Below, piece by piece: positions 24,724-31,976 of a DNA stretch of 38,680 bases. The DNA lies in assembly GCA_902796445.1 (NCBI GenBank), contig CADBPJ010000034.1, forward strand, positions 1 to 38,680. The letters run 5' to 3'. The notes under the pieces are model-generated. The model worked only from the letters and a program-made list of their open reading frames with translations, was not told where the DNA came from and did not search any database. Numbering within the stretch: the stretch's first letter is position 1; the number at the start of each line of letters is the position of its first letter. This DNA comes from an uncultured Ruminococcus sp. GTDB lineage: Bacteria > Bacillota > Clostridia > UBA1381. Made by a program: the position numbers and the translations under genes.

Positions 24724-25455
24724 TCATTTTCCCCTGAACATAGTGCTGTCATTTTCTTTTGCTATTTCATCTCTGCCCTCGAATATTATATTGAATAGAC
24801 TTTGTGCAAACAATTCATGCATCTCCTTTGTGGGATGATTTATACGGTTTGCTAAAAGCATTGTTGTGTCCTCTGTTTTTGACAGTTCCTTCCATTGTGC
24901 GTAGCAATCGCATACGGTAATCCCCATTTCCTCAGCAAGTGTAACGGCACTTTCCATAAATAAATCCATTTTTCCGTTATTCTGCATTTGTGCAGTTTTT
25001 ACAGCATAATCCGCATACTCAGGCGGTACGTCTTCTGCAACATAGGTATTAAGCATATTCGGTGTCATAAATATAGTTTCGGCTCCGCTATCTTTGCACC
25101 TTTGGAATATCTTTCTCATAGATGTCAGATACTCTTCCAATGTGCCGTTTACATCGTTTAAGCCGAAGCATACTATTATAAGGTCGGGATTATGATTTAA
25201 AACCTGCGTATCTATCCTATCCAGGGAGCCCTTTGCGTCTATACCTCCTATCCCTGCATCTATAGTATTTACAGGCACATAATCACGCACCTCAAGTATC
25301 TTTTTACGTAATCTGTTCCAATATACTGTTTCATAATTTATTTCACCAGGTCCTACTGCGCCATGAGTTACACTGTCCCCAAATGCTACAATATTTATAG
25401 GTCCATGCTCTATCAATCCATTGTAATCCAAGTTTATTTTATTTGCAATCTTCAT
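24724..25455 (-). CDS. SGNH/GDSL-family esterase
   Basis: A 243-residue SGNH hydrolase without a signal peptide. Block I is VAFGDSVTHGAVGPG (nucleophile Ser), block II GIGGIDAKGSLDR (Gly), and block III VCFGLNDVNGT (Asn). Block V is NRINHPTKEMH, where the His is kept but the usual Asp three residues before it is Arg. It probably deacetylates sugars from hemicellulose or pectin inside the cell, which suits the neighbouring xylanase and esterase. GGAGA precedes the ATG. It lies beyond the AraC gene, so it is not part of the main operon. It follows the SpoVB-like gene by 54 nt on the same strand. Confidence 0.87.
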   Translation of the reverse strand: MKIANKINLDYNGLIEHGPINIVAFGDSVTHGAVGPGEINYETVYWNRLRKKILEVRDYVPVNTIDAGIGGIDAKGSLDRIDTQVLNHNPDLIIVCFGLNDVNGTLEEYLTSMRKIFQRCKDSGAETIFMTPNMLNTYVAEDVPPEYADYAVKTAQMQNNGKMDLFMESAVTLAEEMGITVCDCYAQWKELSKTEDTTMLLANRINHPTKEMHELFAQSLFNIIFEGRDEIAKENDSTMFRGK

Positions 25456-25509
25456 ATGTATGTCTCCTACATCTTTATATACTGATTATATCCATTTATT
25501 CCGCCTTTG

Positions 25510-26814
25510 TCAAGGCTTGGCACGTGATAAAAATATGAAATTCATTATCATACCTGTCATAAACGCAACATCTGAACCGATTGCGGCGCCGTATATATTG
25601 ATTTCAGGGATGGAAATGAGAAATATCGCCGATAACAGTTTTATTATACCCACAACTAATGATGATATGAACACTCTGCCTGTGTATCCCATTGCCTGTA
25701 AAACAGAGCCTGAAAACTGCATCATACATATGAAGAATACAGAGGGTGCCGCCATTTTAAGCATCAGCGAGCTTGCAGTGTTTTGAAAAAGTATCTTAAG
25801 CATCAAATCCCCAAAAACCGCAACCGATGCTGATGCAAGAAGTCCGCATATACAGCATATTCCCACACCATTTCTTGTAAGCTTTTTTACACGCTCGCTA
25901 TTACCTACGGCAACAGCTCCTGAAATTGCAGGGATAATACTTACACCTAAGGTTGCAAGCAGTCCTGCAGGCAGATTCAGCACTGTCATTGCATAGCCAG
26001 AATATGCACCATAAAGATAGCGTGCTTCACCACTCGTCAAGCCTGCACGAAGTAATCCTGTACGGATAAGCGATGTGTCGATTACAGAAATTGCCGATGT
26101 TGTTATTGCCATCAGGATAACAGGCATGGCAGTTTGGGCAATTACCTTTGTATATTCCCCGTTTTTACCTCGTTCTGACTTTATTTTTCTATGCGTAAAA
26201 TAGTATGTTCCCACAAGCATACATGCCGCCGCAAGCTCACCTGCGGTAACTCCCGAAATGGCACCTGCGGCAGATTTGTCACTGCCGTATTGTATAAGGC
26301 AAACTGCAAACATAAATCCCGCACCGAGCTTTATAAAAGCTTCTATGCATTGGGATATAGCGGTGGGAAGCATATTCCCCTCGCCCTGAAATCCGCTCTT
26401 TGCACCCTCACCCAAAGCCACAAGCATAACTGCAGGGGCAACTGCACGTATTGCCGTTGCGGCACGCTCCTCCTTCATTGCAACAGCAAGAAAATCCGCA
26501 CCGAACCACATTATAAGAGTGCCGATACAGCCTATGCCAAGTAACATAAGAGAGGAGGTGTTTACTATTGCCTTTGCACCGCCTTTATTGTTTCGGGCGA
26601 TTTCTACCGCTGTAAGCTTTGAGATTGCAAATGGTATGCCTGATACCACAAATGACAAAAGCATGGCATACACACTAAATGCAGTGTTGTAAACTGCCAT
26701 GCCTTCCTCATGAATTATGTATGTCAAAGGGATTTTTAAAACAGCACCGAGTATTTTTGAAACCGCGTTTGCCGCCATCAATATTGCCGCACCCTGTACA
26801 AAAGAATTTTTCAA
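25510..26814 (-). CDS. MATE/MOP-superfamily flippase, SpoVB/YabM-like
   Basis: A 434-residue polytopic protein with about 12 membrane helices. It begins with the SpoVB-type signature FVQGAAILMAANAVSKILGA and VLKIPLTYIIHEEGMAVYN. Conserved helices such as FVVSGIPFAISKLTAVEIA and LNLPAGLLATLGVSIIPAIS follow. Members export lipid-linked oligosaccharides; SpoVB and YabM act in spore or wall peptidoglycan and polysaccharide synthesis. The start is TTG at 26814 (MKNSFVQG), after a GGTGGTGA stretch. B. subtilis yabM directly precedes yabN/mazG; here about 7.7 kb of carbohydrate genes separate the equivalents. It is shorter than SpoVB (about 520 residues). Confidence 0.85.
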   Translation of the reverse strand: MKNSFVQGAAILMAANAVSKILGAVLKIPLTYIIHEEGMAVYNTAFSVYAMLLSFVVSGIPFAISKLTAVEIARNNKGGAKAIVNTSSLMLLGIGCIGTLIMWFGADFLAVAMKEERAATAIRAVAPAVMLVALGEGAKSGFQGEGNMLPTAISQCIEAFIKLGAGFMFAVCLIQYGSDKSAAGAISGVTAGELAAACMLVGTYYFTHRKIKSERGKNGEYTKVIAQTAMPVILMAITTSAISVIDTSLIRTGLLRAGLTSGEARYLYGAYSGYAMTVLNLPAGLLATLGVSIIPAISGAVAVGNSERVKKLTRNGVGICCICGLLASASVAVFGDLMLKILFQNTASSLMLKMAAPSVFFICMMQFSGSVLQAMGYTGRVFISSLVVGIIKLLSAIFLISIPEINIYGAAIGSDVAFMTGMIMNFIFLSRAKP

Positions 26815-26830
26815 AATCTATCACCACCCC

Positions 26831-26859
26831 TTGTATTACATTAATATTTGTGGTATAAT
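26831..26859 (+). promoter_or_regulatory. Promoter of aroA
   Basis: TTGTAT (26831-26836), 17-nt spacer, perfect TATAAT (26854-26859). It ends 25 nt before the aroA ATG, within the divergent gap shared with the SpoVB-like gene. Confidence 0.75.
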
Positions 26860-26884
26860 CCATTTATACGAAATTTTTCGGGAG

Positions 26885-28168
26885 ATGATTAAAATTAGCT
26901 ACGAAATAAAAAAAATGCGGTCGGCAAACGGCGAAATAACCGTTCCCGGCGATAAATCAATATCACACCGTGCAGTTATGTTTGGTGCAATAGCTGACGG
27001 AGTAACACATATTACAGGATTTTTAAAGGGTGCTGATTGCCTTTCAACTATTGATTGTTTCCGTAAAATGGGAATAGAGATTGACGTGACGGAGGATATG
27101 ATAACCGTACACGGAAAGGGCATTAACGGGCTTTCTAAACCATCGGAAATGCTATATACAGGTAACAGCGGTACTACTACCCGTCTGCTTTGCGGATTAC
27201 TTTGTGCACAGCCTTTTGATACGGATATTACAGGCGACAGCTCCATTTGCCGCCGTCCAATGGGACGTGTTACAAAGCCACTGTCGTTGATGGGAGCAAA
27301 TATAGAAAATGAGTATTGTCCCCTGCATATCCACGGCAAGGAGATTACAGGCATTGACTATAAAATGACTGTTGCATCGGCACAGGTGAAAACCGCGCTT
27401 ATTCTGGCGGCACTCTATGCAAACGGAGATACAGTTATTCATGAAACGGAAAAGTCACGTGACCATACAGAGCTGATGCTTGGTGCTATGGGTGCAAATA
27501 TTAAGGTTCGTGGACTTGATATAACCGTAAGCAAGACAGACAAGCTTACAGCACAGGACATAGATGTCCCGGGGGATATTTCATCTGCGGCGTTCTTCCT
27601 TGTTCTTGGTTTAATTTTACCCAACAGCGAAATTGTAATCAGAAATGTGGGTATGAATCCCACACGAACAGGAATTATAGATGTCTTAAAGGATATGGGC
27701 GCTGACCTTGAAATATTTAATGAACGCACTGCAACAGGCGAGCCTGTAGCAGATATACGTGTGCGTTCATCAAAGCTTCACAGCACAAAAATATGCGGTG
27801 AGATTATTCCCCGCTTAATAGACGAACTGCCTGTTATTGCAACGGCGGCACTCTTTGCCGACGGCACAACAGTGATTGCCGATGCACAGGAGCTTAAGGT
27901 TAAGGAAACGGACAGAATTAAAGCCGTTTGCGATGAATTTAAAAAATGTGGTGCGGACATTACCCCCACCGCTGACGGAATGATTATTGTAGGCAATAAG
28001 CCTTTATGTGGTGCAGACTTTGAAACATACGGCGACCACCGAATGGCGATGAGCCTTGCCATTCTTGCACAGCGTGCCGAGGGCAAGTCAACTCTGTCAG
28101 ACAGCAAATGCGTAGACGTAAGCTATCCAAAGTTTTTCGAGGATTTTTACGAATTAAATGATGTATAA
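26885..28168 (+). CDS. aroA: 3-phosphoshikimate 1-carboxyvinyltransferase (EPSP synthase)
   Basis: Joins phosphoenolpyruvate and shikimate-3-phosphate in the sixth shikimate-pathway step. The 427-residue protein has VPGDKSISHRAVMFGAIA, LYTGNSGTTTRLLCGLL, SICRRPMGRVTKPL, ASAQVKTALILAAL, MNPTRTGI, ELKVKETDRI and DHRMAMSLAI. The ATG at 26885 touches GGGAG, which is unusually close; no better in-frame ATG exists until 26915, which lacks a site. An alternative start at the ATT codon at 26894 would restore normal spacing but is unproved. The gene is monocistronic, with a promoter in front and a hairpin behind. Confidence 0.96.
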   Translation: MIKISYEIKKMRSANGEITVPGDKSISHRAVMFGAIADGVTHITGFLKGADCLSTIDCFRKMGIEIDVTEDMITVHGKGINGLSKPSEMLYTGNSGTTTRLLCGLLCAQPFDTDITGDSSICRRPMGRVTKPLSLMGANIENEYCPLHIHGKEITGIDYKMTVASAQVKTALILAALYANGDTVIHETEKSRDHTELMLGAMGANIKVRGLDITVSKTDKLTAQDIDVPGDISSAAFFLVLGLILPNSEIVIRNVGMNPTRTGIIDVLKDMGADLEIFNERTATGEPVADIRVRSSKLHSTKICGEIIPRLIDELPVIATAALFADGTTVIADAQELKVKETDRIKAVCDEFKKCGADITPTADGMIIVGNKPLCGADFETYGDHRMAMSLAILAQRAEGKSTLSDSKCVDVSYPKFFEDFYELNDV

Positions 28169-28184
28169 GAATAGCGGAGAACAA

Positions 28185-28223
28185 GCGAAAGGGGCTGTTA
28201 CTTAACGCAACAACCCCTTTCGC
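28185..28223. terminator. Terminator-like hairpin between convergent aroA and fucU
   Basis: GCGAAAGGGGCTGTT (28185-28199) pairs with AACAACCCCTTTCGC (28209-28223) with one mismatch and a 9-nt loop. It lies between the convergent stops of aroA and the FucU gene, so it may serve both. Confidence 0.7.
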
Positions 28224-28255
28224 CCATTCTGCATCAATTTTTATATCGGTACTAT

Positions 28256-28678
28256 TTATTCAGTAACAACACCCTTTTTCAAAATGATGTTTGCGTATAA
28301 TGCCTTTTCACCTGTCATTACAACAGCATAAGCCTTTTTTGCTCTCTCATAGAACTCAAAACGTTCAATATGCTCAGGCTTTTCGTCTGTATACTTCCCT
28401 GTTATTTCCTCGTAGACGTCCCATATCGGTGTGCTTACTGTATCACCCGGCACCTTTTCCATAAGGTATGTCGGCTTCTGGTATGTATCAAGCGGGAACA
28501 ATTTTAATATTGCCTCCACAAGCTCTGCCGCACCATGACCATCACATCTTACGCAACGCTCGTTAATACTTGCACCAGGGAAGTTTCCGTCACCTATAAC
28601 AAGCTCGTCACCATGTCCCATTTCCATCATTATTTTTAATAGCTCCGGTGGTATTATTGATGGTATTCCCTTCAACAT
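28256..28678 (-). CDS. fucU: FucU/RbsD-family sugar mutarotase, L-fucose type
   Basis: Interconverts anomers of a free sugar, L-fucose in characterised FucU. The 140-residue protein begins MLKGIPSIIPPELLKIMMEMG and has the catalytic-site motifs GHGDELVIGDGNFP and CDGHGAAELVEAIL, with the conserved C-terminal AVVMTGE and YANIILKKGVV. It stands alone with a near-perfect promoter (28713-28742); no fucose kinase, isomerase or transporter lies beside it. It may feed the sugar dehydrogenase of the nearby carbohydrate island, as inference. AAAGGAAG lies upstream of the ATG. Confidence 0.9.
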   Translation of the reverse strand: MLKGIPSIIPPELLKIMMEMGHGDELVIGDGNFPGASINERCVRCDGHGAAELVEAILKLFPLDTYQKPTYLMEKVPGDTVSTPIWDVYEEITGKYTDEKPEHIERFEFYERAKKAYAVVMTGEKALYANIILKKGVVTE

Positions 28679-28712
28679 AAAATCAATCTTCCTTTCTGTT
28701 AATTATAGTGAC

Positions 28713-28742
28713 ATTATATCATCATAATTATTGCTTTGTCAA
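28713..28742 (-). promoter_or_regulatory. Promoter of fucU
   Basis: Minus-strand perfect TTGACA (28742-28737), 18-nt spacer, perfect TATAAT (28718-28713). It is back to back with the tetR promoter. Confidence 0.8.
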
Positions 28743-28783
28743 TGATATGGTGTAAAATTTCCAAAAAATACATTGCATAATTA

Positions 28784-28812
28784 TTGAAAATCTCCTATCA
28801 TTATGTTATAAT
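28784..28812 (+). promoter_or_regulatory. Promoter of the TetR-type regulator
   Basis: TTGAAA (28784-28789), 17-nt spacer, perfect TATAAT (28807-28812). A rough inverted repeat CATTATGTTATAATATG (28799-28815) covers the -10 box. It shares the CAT-A/T-rich-ATG look of the palindrome in the MMPL promoter, which would allow autorepression. Confidence 0.75.
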
Positions 28813-28843
28813 ATGCATTATCAATAAGTATAAAGGAGCTATC

Positions 28844-29404
28844 ATGGCAAAGAGAACTAAAATTGTTATAATAAATTCTTTTATAAAACTTCTCAACAAG
28901 TATCCATTTGAAAAGATAAGCGTAAAAGATATTGTAGAAGACAGCGGCATCAACAGAAATACATTTTATTATAATTTTGATGATATATATGCACTTGTGG
29001 ACGAAATTCTGCAAAACGAGATGCTTGCTATTGCAGAAAAACACAGACAGCCTCATACACCTTGGAAAGAATGTCTTTTGTCTGCCGCTGAATTTGCACT
29101 TGAAAACAAAAAGGCAATTTATCATTTATATAATTCAGTTAAACGGCCGCAGTTAAAAAAATATTTTGAACGTGTGATATACCATGCTATTCTGGAATTT
29201 ACAAAAGAAAAGGCAGAAAATATAAATATAACTGAGGATGATTTGAAATTTATAGCTTTCTTTTATACAGGCGGTTTACTTGGCATAATCGAAAAATGGC
29301 TTGAGTCCGGTATGACAGAGGATTTTGATGATATCATCGACAAAACGGGATTCCTGTTCGATCGAAATATTACCCATGCAATAGACCTCATACTAAAAAC
29401 CTGA
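28844..29404 (+). CDS. TetR/AcrR-family transcriptional regulator
   Basis: A 186-residue TetR-type repressor. The N-terminal helix-turn-helix reads FIKLLNKYPFEKISVKDIVE then DSGINRNTFYYNFDDIYALV, a clear match to the family. The C-terminal ligand/dimer domain is helical (about residues 60-186) with a TetR_C-like ending (FIAFFYTGGLLGIIEKWLES). The frame is open 20 codons earlier, but ATG 28844 follows AAAGGAG at a 7-nt spacing. A strong terminator separates it from the MMPL gene, whose own promoter contains a palindrome, so the protein probably represses that transcript and perhaps itself. The inducer is unknown. Confidence 0.93.
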   Translation: MAKRTKIVIINSFIKLLNKYPFEKISVKDIVEDSGINRNTFYYNFDDIYALVDEILQNEMLAIAEKHRQPHTPWKECLLSAAEFALENKKAIYHLYNSVKRPQLKKYFERVIYHAILEFTKEKAENINITEDDLKFIAFFYTGGLLGIIEKWLESGMTEDFDDIIDKTGFLFDRNITHAIDLILKT

Positions 29405-29436
29405 CGGACTGCATTTTGCAGTTCATCAGGTTTTTT
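29400..29436 (+). terminator. Rho-independent terminator of tetR
   Basis: CCTGA-c-GGACTGCA (29400-29413) folds on TGCAGTTC-a-TCAGG (29417-29430). This gives a 14-position stem with one mismatch, loop TTT, then six T (29431-29436). The stem begins inside the tetR stop region. It separates tetR from the MMPL operon. Confidence 0.92.
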
Positions 29437-29460
29437 AATACATTCGTATAAATCTGTCTG

Positions 29461-29489
29461 TTTACATAATATCTGTATTATGGTAAAAT
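29461..29489 (+). promoter_or_regulatory. Promoter of the MMPL-GLUG operon with a palindromic operator
   Basis: TTTACA (29461-29466), 17-nt spacer, TAAAAT (29484-29489). The spacer holds a perfect inverted repeat CATAATA-TCTG-TATTATG (29465-29482). A TetR dimer bound there would block RNA polymerase. The size (18 bp) and position fit a TetR-family operator. Confidence 0.7.
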
Positions 29490-29522
29490 AATTGGATAAA
29501 ACGCAGAAAGAGGGATTATGGT

Positions 29523-31976
29523 ATGAAAAAAGAAAAGAACAGCAAAAACTCTTTTTTTGTCAAGCTATCTACTGTAATTGTTGATAAACGAAATATTATT
29601 TTAGTCTTATACGTTGCCGCATTTATTTTTTCAATGATTTCAAAAAATTGGGTGGCAGTTTGCGATGACATAACCTCATATCTACCCAAAAATACCGAAA
29701 CACGCCAAGGTCTTACCATAATGGAGGACGAATTTACAACATATGCCACCTCCAAGGTTATGGTTATAAATACCACATATGATGAAGCAAAGGATATAGA
29801 AACAAAACTTAAAGAATTAGACAGTGTAAGCATTGTGGCTTTTGACGACAGCGAGGACCATTACAAGGACGGCTGTGCCCTTTTTGATATTACGCTTACC
29901 ACCGAGGAGGGTGACCCGAAAACGCAAGAGGGATACAGCGAAATACGGGAAATTCTCTCCGATTATGATACATACATTTCCGAAAGCGATTCGGACGATT
30001 CTGCCGCCCTTGATTCGGAAATGAATGTTGTATTTTTAATAGCCGCCGTTATAATTGTATCGGTACTGTTATTCACATCGCAGACCTATGCTGAAGTGCC
30101 TGTTATGATACTTACATTTATAACCGCCGCAATTCTCAATACCGGTACAAACTTTTTCCTCGGCGAAATCTCATTTGTATCAAATTCAGTAACAACCATC
30201 TTACAGCTTGCTTTGTCTATAGACTATGCAATTATAATGATACATCATTACAGTGAAGAACGGGAACACCGCAAGCAAAGAGATGCGGTAATCTATGCTC
30301 TTTCAAAATCCATACCAGAAATTTCTGCAAGCTCTCTGACCACAATATCAGGTCTTGCCGCACTGATGTTTATGCAGTTTAAAATAGGCTTTGATATGGG
30401 AATTTGTCTGATTAAGGCTATTGCGTTAAGCCTTTTGAGTGTATTTACTATGATGCCGTGTCTTTTGATGCTGTTTGGAAAATACATAGACAAAACTCAC
30501 CACAAAAATATCGTACCCGATATTTCGGGACTTGGCAGTATAGTATACAAGCTCAGAGTTATCGTACCGCCAATTTTTGTTGCAGTAATTATCAGTGCAT
30601 ACTTTATTTCCTCACACTGTCCATATGTATATGATTTATCCTCCCCAAAAACCGATCGTCAAAACGAAATTCAGATTGCACAGCGAATGATAGACGATAC
30701 ATTCGGTTCAGAAAATATGGCGGCACTCGTATTTCCGACAGGTGACTATGACAAAGAAAAAGCACTGATAAAGGAACTCGAAACATATGATGAAATAGTA
30801 TCAATAACGGCACTTTCAAGTGTTGAGGCAAGCGACGGATACGTTCTTACTGATAAGCTCACACCGCGTCAGTTTGCCGAACTTACCGACATTGATATTG
30901 AACTTTCAAAGCTTTTATATGCAACCTATGCCACAGACCACGAGGATTACAGTCAACTCGTGGGAAATATGGAAAATTTCGGTGTTCCGCTGATTGATAT
31001 GTTCAGTTTCGTCTATGACTTAAAAGAGGACGGATATGTACATTTTGACTCAGATGTTGACGAGGCTTTGGATAATTTACATATACAGCTTGACAATGCA
31101 AAAAAGCAGCTTTCAGGCGATAAATATGCAAGAATGCTTGTCTATTTGGACTTGCCCACAGAGGGAGAGGAAACCTTTGCATTTATTGACACAGTACACA
31201 ACATATGCAAAAAATATTATGATGAGTCATACTTTGTAGGCAACTCCACAAGCAGTTATGACCTGTCAACGTCCTTTGCCAAGGATAATATAATAGTAAG
31301 TGTTCTGTCAATATTATTCGTTATAGCGGTACTGTTCTTTACATTTAAAAGTGCAGGTCTGCCGATACTGCTTATTGCTGTTATACAAGGCAGTATATGG
31401 ATCAATTTCTCCTTACCTACAATTACGGGCAATCCTATGTATTTTCTGAGCTACCTGATAGTAAGTTCAATACAAATGGGAGCAAATATTGACTACGCAA
31501 TCGTTATATCAAGCCGATATATGGAACTTCGAGGGAAAGTGCCCATAAAAAAAGCTATGCAGAACAGTCTGAATTTTGCATTCCCGACAGTCTTAACATC
31601 AGGAAGTATTCTGGCGTCGGCAGGATTTCTTATAGGAAAGCTCTCTACACAGACGGCCATAGTTTCAATAGGAAAGTCTCTATGTTCGGGAACGCTCATT
31701 TCCATGTTCCTGGTAATGTGTGTACTGCCTGAAATACTGCTTTTAGGTGATACAATAATCGAAAAGACAAAGGTTACTATAAACACACCCGAAATTGTAC
31801 ATAAAGAAACAGGCAGATTTGTGGTCAACGGCCGCGTCAGAGGCTATATTAACGGATATGTCGATGCTGATATTCATGGCGTTGTACGAGGCGATATGTC
31901 CGCAAATGTAAATATAAATAATATTTTACCAAAATCAGAGGAGGGAGAAACAGACAATCAACCGAATGAAGAATAG
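29523..31976 (+). CDS. MMPL/RND-superfamily transporter with bactofilin-like tail
   Basis: An 817-residue integral membrane protein with the internal duplication of RND/MMPL exporters. TM1 (about 24-42) is followed by a large outer loop, then a block of helices with LALSIDYAIIMIHHY (D234). A second outer loop (about 360-580) and a second block with QMGANIDYAIVISSRY (D657) follow. The paired I-D-Y motifs match the proton-relay positions in this superfamily. Residues about 762-803, past the last helix and expected inside the cell, form short hydrophobic/Gly-Asn repeats (FVVNGRVRGYINGYVDADIH, then GVVRGDM) much like bactofilin beta-helix rungs. Substrate unknown; MMPL proteins move lipids or large hydrophobic molecules. 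The gene overlaps the next one by 11 nt. Confidence 0.9.
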   Translation: MKKEKNSKNSFFVKLSTVIVDKRNIILVLYVAAFIFSMISKNWVAVCDDITSYLPKNTETRQGLTIMEDEFTTYATSKVMVINTTYDEAKDIETKLKELDSVSIVAFDDSEDHYKDGCALFDITLTTEEGDPKTQEGYSEIREILSDYDTYISESDSDDSAALDSEMNVVFLIAAVIIVSVLLFTSQTYAEVPVMILTFITAAILNTGTNFFLGEISFVSNSVTTILQLALSIDYAIIMIHHYSEEREHRKQRDAVIYALSKSIPEISASSLTTISGLAALMFMQFKIGFDMGICLIKAIALSLLSVFTMMPCLLMLFGKYIDKTHHKNIVPDISGLGSIVYKLRVIVPPIFVAVIISAYFISSHCPYVYDLSSPKTDRQNEIQIAQRMIDDTFGSENMAALVFPTGDYDKEKALIKELETYDEIVSITALSSVEASDGYVLTDKLTPRQFAELTDIDIELSKLLYATYATDHEDYSQLVGNMENFGVPLIDMFSFVYDLKEDGYVHFDSDVDEALDNLHIQLDNAKKQLSGDKYARMLVYLDLPTEGEETFAFIDTVHNICKKYYDESYFVGNSTSSYDLSTSFAKDNIIVSVLSILFVIAVLFFTFKSAGLPILLIAVIQGSIWINFSLPTITGNPMYFLSYLIVSSIQMGANIDYAIVISSRYMELRGKVPIKKAMQNSLNFAFPTVLTSGSILASAGFLIGKLSTQTAIVSIGKSLCSGTLISMFLVMCVLPEILLLGDTIIEKTKVTINTPEIVHKETGRFVVNGRVRGYINGYVDADIHGVVRGDMSANVNINNILPKSEEGETDNQPNEE

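Noticed and set aside
28799-28815. A firm second TetR operator in the tetR promoter
   Set aside because: The repeat is imperfect and AT-rich sequence makes such matches likely by chance, so it is mentioned only as a hint.
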